A stretch of DNA of 14,795 nt from NCBI GenBank assembly GCA_041846575.1, contig JBGZFC010000043.1:1-14795 (forward strand), written 5' to 3'. A model generated the notes under the pieces. The model did not search any database, had not been told where the DNA came from, and saw only the letters and a list, made by a program, of their open reading frames with translations. Made by a program: the position numbers and the translations under genes. The stretch comes from JBGZFC01 sp041846575 (GTDB taxonomy: Bacteria > Bacteroidota > Bacteroidia > Bacteroidales > Dysgonomonadaceae). Shown here piece after piece: positions 1 through 5,357 of this stretch; within the stretch, counting starts at the first letter, position 1; every line of letters starts with the position of its first letter.

Positions 1-77
1 CTGAATGAAGCGAAGAATCTATCTTGCTCTTAGCCGTTGGCTGTTAGCAACGAACCCAAATCATAAACAGCTCTTTG

Positions 78-102
78 TCATTTCGAACGAAGTGAGAAAT
101 CT
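78..102 (+). repeat. Short dispersed Bacteroidota-type repeat unit
   Basis: The core TTTCGAACGAAGTGAG is followed by AAATCT, and the ends ATTTC/GAAAT are complementary. From memory, near-identical 25-30 bp units (GTCATT-CGAA-CGAAG-GAATCT type) are scattered between genes in many Bacteroidota genomes. A related partial unit sits at 1-20. The role is unknown, and the family assignment is by recall, not by search. Confidence 0.5.
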
Positions 103-184
103 GTTCTTCCGGCTGTTAGCTTTTGTAGAAAAAATTATAAAAACGTCTTAAGTCTTGGCTCTTGTGTCTTGCATCTAAAAAAAC

Positions 185-255
185 AGATACTTCATTCCGC
201 TAAAAACTCCATTCGGTATGACAACATAGTGATATGCTTTACTTTTGATACTGCT
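185..255. repeat. 71-bp repeat, copy 1
   Basis: This aligns without gaps to 9510-9580 with 64 of 71 positions identical. All seven differences are transitions. The inner part (195-222) has imperfect complementary ends, CATTCCG and CGGTATG, with one T:T mismatch in the stem. The copy ends 28 bp beyond the stop of the minus-strand GT2 gene, so it could be in that gene's 3' UTR. Function is unknown. Confidence 0.75.
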
Positions 256-283
256 GCGTAATTGATTGTTTTTTATATTATAC

Positions 284-1012
284 TTATTTAAATATCGCTC
301 TGATTACAAACCAAATATGATGTAATAACGTGGATGCGTGTCCGTAATGTTTTGCCATAATCCGATAACGCTCTTTTAGCGAAGCGTTTCGGTTGGCGGT
401 AGTTATTCCTTCGTTCAGATAATTGATAAGCGTGAGATGTGTGTTGCAGATGTTTTTTGCTTTTCTCATCATACGGATGCACCAATCCACGTCGGCAGAG
501 AGACGATATTGTAAATCGTATGGCTCAAACAGTTCTCGTTTCACGATAAATGCCTGATGACACACCAACATTCCTTGTCTGAAACTTTTCCAAGTTAGAT
601 TTTCTGGTGCTTTTAGTCGGCGCATATACATGAATTTGCCGTTATTGTCAACAATTGCCGTTTCGCCATATAAAATATCGGGCGATGATGTTTCGGAAAA
701 AGAGTGCATCATTTTTTCAATTGAATCGGATGCGAAAAATGTATCGCCGGCATTAAGAAAGCAGAGATAGTCGCCCGAAGCTATCGAAGCGGCTTTATTC
801 ATGGCATCGTACAATCCTTTGTCGGGTTCGCTTATCCAGGTCATTTTCTCGCTGTTGTATTTGCGGATTAAATCGACCGTTTTATCTTTCGATTTTCCGT
901 CCACAATCACGTGTTCGATGTGCGGATACGATTGTTCGCAAACACTTCTCAGAGTACGTTCCAACGTTTTTTCGGCGTTGTAAGTTACGGTTATGACTGA
1001 TAGTTTAGGCAT
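284..1012 (-). CDS. Glycosyltransferase family 2 (GT-A fold)
   Basis: This 242-aa protein probably transfers a sugar from a nucleotide-sugar donor to a growing surface glycan at the inner face of the cytoplasmic membrane. The N-terminal strand MPKLSVITVTYNAEKTL is the usual GT2 nucleotide-binding start. It is followed by VDGKSKDKT (37-45), SEPDKGLYDAMNKA (61-74) and LNAGDTF (86-92), where GD replaces the classical DXD metal site, as in the WcaA/AmsE-like branch. HQA (152-154) and SADVDW (172-177) fit the acceptor and catalytic region. There is no membrane segment. The ATG overlaps the last 8 bases of the upstream GT4 gene (ATGCCTAA), so translation is probably coupled. Donor and acceptor cannot be read from sequence. 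The family is near certain, the exact role open. Confidence 0.92.
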   Translation of the reverse strand: MPKLSVITVTYNAEKTLERTLRSVCEQSYPHIEHVIVDGKSKDKTVDLIRKYNSEKMTWISEPDKGLYDAMNKAASIASGDYLCFLNAGDTFFASDSIEKMMHSFSETSSPDILYGETAIVDNNGKFMYMRRLKAPENLTWKSFRQGMLVCHQAFIVKRELFEPYDLQYRLSADVDWCIRMMRKAKNICNTHLTLINYLNEGITTANRNASLKERYRIMAKHYGHASTLLHHIWFVIRAIFK

Positions 1013-2234
1013 TGTATAGTTCGATATATTTTTTTTCTATTTTTTCTTGTGAGTATTCCGTTAGTACTTTTTCGCGTGCATTTGACGACAAAGTTTCGGC
1101 ATCGGCTTTATAGAGCGTCCAAAAGATTCCGTTAGCCAAGTCGTCGGCATTTTTGTATTTTGCCACATATCCGTTTTTACCGTGCGAAATCATCTCCGGT
1201 ATTCCGCCAATATCGAAGCCCACGCAAGGCGTTCCGCAAGCCATAGCTTCCATAATTGTGTTGGGTAGATTTTCTTGCAGCGACGGGGTTACAAACAGGT
1301 CGGAAGCGTTGTAATTATCAGCCATTTCGTCCGATGATACGTAGCCCAAACATTGAGTTGGCAGTGCAAGTTGTTTCTCTATTTCTTCGCTGTTATTTCC
1401 GGCAATAAGAAATAGTATCTCGTTGGGATGTTGCGTCATTATTCGGCTTGCTTCAACTAAATAATCAATTCCTTTACGCGGGTCGGAAGCCTTTACGGCA
1501 GCGAAAAGAACTATTTTCTTATCAATAGGCAGATGAAGTCTTTTGCGAATTTTATTTTTATCTTTGGGATAATATTTTTTTGTGTCAATCGGATTTGCAA
1601 TGGAAATAATCGAATGTTCGCGAGTGAGCGGGCTTTTTTCCGCCAACTCTTTTAGCCAGTTGCTGCAAGCGACAAACGTTGTTTTTCCTTTGGTGTAGGC
1701 GGTCTGTTTTTCTAGAAATGTCTGTTTCGACAAATCATTTTCCGATGCGAAAACCAGATAAGGGCACGAGCCGCATCCTTGTTCGTATCTTTTGCACATT
1801 CCCGCGTGATGACAAATTCCTGTAAAAGCCCACATATCGTGCATAGTCCACACCACTTTTTTGCCGGAAGCAAGGATTTTCCCGATTTCATCAATCGACA
1901 ACATCCCTTGATTAATCCAATGCAGATGAATAACGTCTGCTTCTTTAAACTGTGGTAATTGAGTTATGGAAACGCCTGTGTTGGCAATGGAAACATCGAA
2001 AAGGTTTTCTCGCGAGAACCGGTTTTTGATATAAATCTGTCCGCGTTCCCAATAAAATTTGAGTCTGTTTTTCAGTTTACCGCCAACCTGAATCACGTTT
2101 TCATTCTTTGAGAACTTATCTCGCACCAGCATTTTTGCGTTTTCGCCGTTAGCATTGAGTGCGTTCATCAGCCTGAAAGCTGCAATTGCTGCTCCTCCGT
2201 GAATGTCTGATGTATTGACGATAAGGATTTTCAT
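1005..2234 (-). CDS. Glycosyltransferase family 4 (GT-B fold)
   Basis: This 409-aa retaining-type glycosyltransferase has the usual length for the family. The N-terminal Rossmann half starts MKILIVNTSDIHGGAAIAA, with the GGA loop expected for acceptor binding, and continues with DVIHLHWI (100-107) and a TMHDMWAFTG stretch (130-139). A four-Cys cluster (C141, C147, C154, C157) follows; similar clusters recur in WcaC-like GT4 proteins and may bind metal or be structural. The C-terminal donor half shows ENLPNTIME, whose E321 and E329 form the EX7E motif, then ACGTPCVGFDIGG. It lies 22 bp after the HigA-like antitoxin gene and overlaps the GT2 gene by 8 bp, so the two transferases probably act in one glycan pathway. 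Substrates are unknown. Confidence 0.93.
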   Translation of the reverse strand: MKILIVNTSDIHGGAAIAAFRLMNALNANGENAKMLVRDKFSKNENVIQVGGKLKNRLKFYWERGQIYIKNRFSRENLFDVSIANTGVSITQLPQFKEADVIHLHWINQGMLSIDEIGKILASGKKVVWTMHDMWAFTGICHHAGMCKRYEQGCGSCPYLVFASENDLSKQTFLEKQTAYTKGKTTFVACSNWLKELAEKSPLTREHSIISIANPIDTKKYYPKDKNKIRKRLHLPIDKKIVLFAAVKASDPRKGIDYLVEASRIMTQHPNEILFLIAGNNSEEIEKQLALPTQCLGYVSSDEMADNYNASDLFVTPSLQENLPNTIMEAMACGTPCVGFDIGGIPEMISHGKNGYVAKYKNADDLANGIFWTLYKADAETLSSNAREKVLTEYSQEKIEKKYIELYNA

Positions 2235-2256
2235 ATTTATTATTTTGTTTAATTTA

Positions 2257-2622
2257 TCATGTTAATCCCAACATTAATTCAGGCGAAATATCAAGTATTC
2301 GACAAATATTTCCGGCAACTTTGAGTGAAGGAACACTGCGTCCGTTTATAAAATCGTTGATACGTGAAGTAGATAGGTTTAGTTTTTGAGCAAGTTCTTT
2401 TTGTGTGATGTTTTTTTCTTCAATACCAAGTTTAATAAGTTGTCCGGGTTCGATGTTCTCAACGGGGAAATGGCTCTCTTCGTAATCTGCAACCATGTCC
2501 GAAAGCATATCCAACTCGATAATATTTCTGTCATCGGCAGGAGTGTTATTGCTTACAATTTTCAACAACTCTTCAATTCGAGTGCAGGCAACTTTGTATT
2601 GTTTTTCTGTTTTTATTGCCAT
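2257..2622 (-). CDS. higA: HigA-type antitoxin, XRE-family HTH
   Basis: This is the antitoxin of a type II toxin-antitoxin pair: it should bind and neutralise HigB and repress their shared promoter. From the ATG at 2622 it is 121 aa, beginning MAIKTEKQYKVACTRIEELL, the standard opening of the COG5499 HigA group. The C-terminal half is an XRE/Cro helix-turn-helix (ITQKELAQKLNLSTSRINDF, then INGRSVPSLKVAGNICRILD). An in-frame ATG at 2646 would add eight residues and overlap the toxin gene by 16 bp. I prefer 2622 because it matches the family start and leaves an 8-bp gap. It lies directly downstream of the toxin gene, the usual order for higBA. Function is inferred from family and context. Confidence 0.88.
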   Translation of the reverse strand: MAIKTEKQYKVACTRIEELLKIVSNNTPADDRNIIELDMLSDMVADYEESHFPVENIEPGQLIKLGIEEKNITQKELAQKLNLSTSRINDFINGRSVPSLKVAGNICRILDISPELMLGLT

Positions 2623-2630
2623 TTTGTTAT

Positions 2631-2924
2631 TTATATAGTTTTGCAATCTATATTGTTGTATTCGCTATGTGTGCCGATAAATCGGATATATACTTTTTTT
2701 ATTGTAAAAATAATTATTGCTACTAAACGATATTTATTGCCTTTAATATTAAATACATATCTGTCGTTTCCTATATAATCTACATTGTTGAAGTCCTTCT
2801 TTATATCGCCCAAACTTGACCAGTCGGCTTTTTTGTTTTTTGAATACCAATTTCGTAATGGAAACTCCGCATCAGCGTGTTTTTCAGAGAAATCTCTAAT
2901 TGCAGCAAATGTTATTATTCTCAT
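2631..2924 (-). CDS. higB: HigB-type toxin, RelE-superfamily mRNA interferase
   Basis: This 97-aa protein matches the HigB_toxin family (COG4680 type). Members cleave mRNA on the ribosome. The opening MRIITFAAIRDFSEKHADAE and the W of RNWYSK are family hallmarks. So is the C-terminal block RYVFNIKGNKYRLVAIIIF followed by VYIRFIGTHSEYNNID, which carries the conserved basic and His residues. The length is normal and the frame intact, so the toxin is probably active. The start at 2924 fits the family exactly. A canonical promoter ends about 12 bases upstream, so the leader would be only a few nucleotides. The pair sits between glycosyltransferase genes read in the same direction, which suggests insertion into an older operon. 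Confidence 0.88.
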   Translation of the reverse strand: MRIITFAAIRDFSEKHADAEFPLRNWYSKNKKADWSSLGDIKKDFNNVDYIGNDRYVFNIKGNKYRLVAIIIFTIKKVYIRFIGTHSEYNNIDCKTI

Positions 2925-2935
2925 ACTTTATAACA

Positions 2936-2966
2936 CAAAAATAGAATGAAAATATTGAAATACAAA
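2936..2966 (-). promoter_or_regulatory. Bacteroidota-type promoter of higBA
   Basis: Read on the minus strand, TTTG (2963-2966) is followed by 19 bases and then TATTTTTG (2936-2943). This matches the Bacteroides consensus TTTG-N19/21-TAnnTTTG. The predicted transcript start lies only about 5-8 bases before the higB ATG, so the message would be almost leaderless. The downstream GT4 and GT2 genes could also be read from it. Confidence 0.65.
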
Positions 2967-3024
2967 ATAAATCAATCTAAATATTTTGAAAATCGGTATT
3001 TTTTATTTGATTTCTTTACTCTAA

Positions 3025-3921
3025 TTACCTCGTTCTTAAATATCGATTGGTTCTTCTTTTCAATTTTGTCCAAAAAGAGTTGGTTCTTCCATAATATTTG
3101 GCAATCTCTTTACGTGCCATTTTATTTTCTTCGATTTGCGAAATATCGATAGATAGTTTTTGCAGATATAAATCGGTCGAAAAAACTTCATCTTTGCCGC
3201 TATGCACGCCACTTCCGTCGAATCCGATATTTCTTACCAACGATTTTCCGGCATTAACGGAAAGGATGTCGTTTAAAAAAAGAGAAGCATTCCAGCGAAT
3301 AGCCCACGAGTTATTTTCGCCGTTCACTTGTCGTTGCAACATTCGCGTAAAAGGATAATTTCCGTTGAAATCGAAAATTTTGGTCAAGTTTCGCTTTTTC
3401 AGTTCATTTAGCAGGATTTGTCCGTCGGGGTTAAAGAGTTTCCATGCCCGTTTCCATGTAGCCCAACCCCAACTGCCTGTCCATTTTATAAGAAATGTTT
3501 CGGGCAGTTGCGGTAAAGGAAAACAGTAACCTTGAATGTGTCCGATTTTCTCTTCGTTTTCAAATTTTTCCAGAGTTTCGTTCATAAATGTAAGGAAGTA
3601 GGGCGATGTAACCAAATCATCTTCCAGCACGATTACCTTTCCGTATTGATTTATAATCTGTGTAACACCCTCGATAATATTTTTTGCCAATCCCAGATTA
3701 TGCTCATTTTCAGTAATGTGTATTTCTTTAAATCCGTCAATACTGTGAATCAGTTCGCGTACTTTCAGTACATCTTTTTTATCTTCGTCGTTTTTGTATC
3801 CGTCCGAAAAGATAAACAGTTTGCTATCGCTGCAAAGTTTGTTGTTGAGCAACGCTTCCAGCGTTTGGCGTGTGTGCGAAGGGCGATTGTATGTGAAAAG
3901 TAGTATTGGTGCGAGGGGCAT
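3025..3921 (-). CDS. Glycosyltransferase, GT-A fold, EDD-motif type
   Basis: This 298-aa soluble protein opens with PILLFTYNRPSHTRQTLEAL, typical of GT-A transferases. KVIVLEDDLVTSPYFLTFMN follows, with E100-D101-D102 as the metal and nucleotide-sugar site. The block TGSWGWATWKRAW (148-160) is strongly conserved in this Bacteroidota group, which is usually annotated as GT2-like and resembles the GT13 (GnT-I) fold. The C-terminus is basic (KLKRRTNRYLRTR) and may help membrane association. Its ATG is 2 bp from the stop of the upstream MBL gene, so the two are almost certainly co-transcribed. After its stop come 100 bp containing the higBA promoter. Sugar donor and acceptor are unknown. Confidence 0.88.
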   Translation of the reverse strand: MPLAPILLFTYNRPSHTRQTLEALLNNKLCSDSKLFIFSDGYKNDEDKKDVLKVRELIHSIDGFKEIHITENEHNLGLAKNIIEGVTQIINQYGKVIVLEDDLVTSPYFLTFMNETLEKFENEEKIGHIQGYCFPLPQLPETFLIKWTGSWGWATWKRAWKLFNPDGQILLNELKKRNLTKIFDFNGNYPFTRMLQRQVNGENNSWAIRWNASLFLNDILSVNAGKSLVRNIGFDGSGVHSGKDEVFSTDLYLQKLSIDISQIEENKMARKEIAKYYGRTNSFWTKLKRRTNRYLRTR

Positions 3922-3923
3922 AA

Positions 3924-4751
3924 TTATAAACTTATTTTTTCCGATAAAACATTTCGTCTGAAAACGTCAAGATTAACGTCTTCGCCAACTATTATATCTT
4001 TTTTTTCGAGTTCGGATTTCATTGTGTCGTATGCCAATTCGGGATTATTATTGTCGCCACTCAAATGACATAGCCAAATGTTACGTAGATGCGGAGCGTA
4101 GTTATTTGCAAGAAACTCTGCGACTTCCCGATTGCTTAAATGTCCGGTTCCGTTGCTGATACGCTGTTTGAGATGATGCGGATAACTTCCGTTATGGAGC
4201 ATATCTTCATCGTAATTACTCTCGATAATCAAGTGGTGGGCTTTGCCGATGTAATGTGCCACTTCATCGCTAATTGTGCCTACATCGGTTGCCAATGTCA
4301 TTTTATGGTTGCCGAATTCAAAAAAATATCCCACGTTATCGTTGCTGTCGTGAGGAACATGAAACGGTGTTATTCTAAAATCATTGATTCGGAACGATTT
4401 CTTCTTTTCAATAACACGTTTGTTTGGCTTGATAATAGAATTTTTAATAAGCGGACAATTACGGATTCCCTTATGCACCTCTTCGGTAGCATAAACCGGA
4501 ATATTCATCTTTTCAGCCAGATACGCTGCCGATTTTATATGGTCGAAATGGTCGTGAGTAATGAGAATGGCATGAATATGAGAGTATTCGATGCCATGTT
4601 CCGCCAATCTTTTTTTGATAACTCGCGGTCCCAATCCGGCATCTATAAGCATCCCGTAGTGGTGGTTGCCCAAATAGTAACTATTACCGCAACTTCCGCT
4701 ACTCAGGCTGAAAAACGTAAATTTATCCGATGAAAATAGATCTAATTGCAT
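3924..4751 (-). CDS. MBL-fold metallo-hydrolase, YycJ/WalJ-like
   Basis: This 275-aa metallo-beta-lactamase-fold enzyme resembles YycJ/WalJ. Relatives are reported as DNA exonucleases or nucleases, in some Firmicutes linked to wall-division coordination; here only the family is inferred. The opening FFSLSSGSCGNSYYLG (13-28) is characteristic. The metal site is THDHFDH (65-71: H66, H68, D70, H71), with further ligands likely in HVPHD (131-135), LATDVG (D156), GTGHLSN (H204) and LCHLSGDN (H229). All expected ligands are present, so it should be active. There is no signal peptide, so it is cytoplasmic. It heads the minus-strand glycosyltransferase run, 2 bp upstream of the EDD-type transferase, although its chemistry is not obviously glycan-related. 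Confidence 0.88.
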   Translation of the reverse strand: MQLDLFSSDKFTFFSLSSGSCGNSYYLGNHHYGMLIDAGLGPRVIKKRLAEHGIEYSHIHAILITHDHFDHIKSAAYLAEKMNIPVYATEEVHKGIRNCPLIKNSIIKPNKRVIEKKKSFRINDFRITPFHVPHDSNDNVGYFFEFGNHKMTLATDVGTISDEVAHYIGKAHHLIIESNYDEDMLHNGSYPHHLKQRISNGTGHLSNREVAEFLANNYAPHLRNIWLCHLSGDNNNPELAYDTMKSELEKKDIIVGEDVNLDVFRRNVLSEKISL

Positions 4752-4759
4752 ACTGTTTG

Positions 4760-4767
4760 CAAAGATA
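4760..4767 (-). promoter_or_regulatory. -7 box for the MBL/glycosyltransferase run
   Basis: On the minus strand this reads TATCTTTG, a perfect TAnnTTTG box, 8 bases before the ATG at 4751. I see no good -33 TTTG at 19-21 bp, so support is moderate. The leader would be very short. Confidence 0.45.
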
Positions 4768-4844
4768 CCAACAATTTGGAATATTGGTTTTACGATTTGG
4801 GATTTTTTATGATGTGAGAGGATTAGCGAATACGTAAAAATATC

Positions 4845-4852
4845 TATCTTTG
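4845..4852 (+). promoter_or_regulatory. -7 box for the divergent plus-strand operon
   Basis: TATCTTTG matches TAnnTTTG and lies 22 bases before the ATG at 4875. The -33 region is weak (TTAG about 18 bases upstream). It is the same octamer as the box on the opposite strand at 4760-4767, so this 123-bp gap probably fires in both directions. Confidence 0.5.
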
Positions 4853-4874
4853 TGCAATGAAATGATTTACTGTT

Positions 4875-5291
4875 ATGAAAAAATACAGAATCTATGTTTT
4901 TCGCAACGAAAAAATATTTATTGCTGTAACACTTGTTTTGCTAGTCGCTTTTATTATTTGGTTTTATGTTGGGAAAGATAGAAATCCTGAGATTCTTCTT
5001 TTTCAATTGCCACTGCTAATTATTATGTTTTTGATACAACCCAAAGATGTGAGATTGTATGATGACGACACGTTGGAATATCGTCAATATATAAAAAACA
5101 AATCACAAAAGCCCATTTCTGTACAGCAAATTGTTTCTTATAAATTGGAAACTAAGAATAAAAACAAATTGACACTTGTCTATTTCCGAGACCAACTCAG
5201 AGGCAGTTGGACGATACGCCTTTCGGAAACGGATATAAGTGATTTGGTTGCGGAATTTACGCGCCGTAACCCAGCCATTGTGAAGAAGTAG
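4875..5291 (+). CDS. Small two-TM membrane protein with PH-like tail, unknown function
   Basis: I do not recognise a named family. The 138-aa protein has a basic N-terminus (MKKYRIYVFRNEK), two closely spaced hydrophobic segments (about 14-32 and 39-55) forming a membrane hairpin, and a cytoplasmic tail of about 80 residues. The tail is rich in predicted beta strands (VRLYDDDTLEYRQYI, ISVQQIVSYKLE, KLTLVYFRDQ, SWTIRLSETDISDLV). This TM-hairpin plus beta-tail layout resembles bacterial PH-domain (bPH) membrane proteins, as does the DUF3784-type protein at 11711-12442. It precedes the two DUF3857 genes by 66 bp on the same strand and may share their transcript. It is a real gene by length, composition and promoter; the role is unknown. 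Confidence 0.75.
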   Translation: MKKYRIYVFRNEKIFIAVTLVLLVAFIIWFYVGKDRNPEILLFQLPLLIIMFLIQPKDVRLYDDDTLEYRQYIKNKSQKPISVQQIVSYKLETKNKNKLTLVYFRDQLRGSWTIRLSETDISDLVAEFTRRNPAIVKK

Positions 5292-5357
5292 GAGTGTGTA
5301 GATTATCTTTATGAAAATTTCAAATAAAACAAAATCTTAAAATGTTAAAAAATTTGT

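Larger units (their letters stand above)
1..283. other. Non-coding, repeat-rich left edge
   Basis: No convincing gene lies here. The stretch holds several degenerate short repeats. Bases 1-20 read like the tail of a short dispersed repeat (GAATGAAGCGAAGAATCT). Bases 78-102 carry a related unit, and 185-222 a third, inverted and diverged. Bases 35-52 can fold as a small stem (CGTTG/CAACG, 8-nt loop), and GGCTGTTAGC occurs at both 39-48 and 111-120. The stretch lies 3' of the minus-strand GT2 gene ending at 284. I see no hairpin followed by a T-run that would be a clear terminator. Confidence 0.7.

Noticed and set aside
1..260. Possible CRISPR array
   Set aside because: Repeat units are diverged, irregularly spaced and partly inverted, and no cas gene is nearby.
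801..983. Plus-strand open frame opposite the GT2 gene
   Set aside because: It lies wholly antisense to a strongly conserved glycosyltransferase, matches no family, and has no promoter; a reading-frame shadow. The same holds for other antisense frames such as 2386-2778, 3532-3903, 4140-4733, 11069-11437 and 13992-14483.
2623..2646. Longer HigA start at 2646
   Set aside because: The eight extra residues do not fit the family opening MAIKTE, and the start would lie inside the toxin coding end. Not fully excluded.
284..4751. Complete capsule or O-antigen locus
   Set aside because: Only three glycosyltransferases are present; no flippase, polymerase, chain-length regulator or sugar-nucleotide genes are in view.
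5304..5311. Separate promoter (TATCTTTA) for the DUF3857 pair
   Set aside because: It differs from TAnnTTTG at the last base and has no -33 element; read-through from 4845 is as likely.
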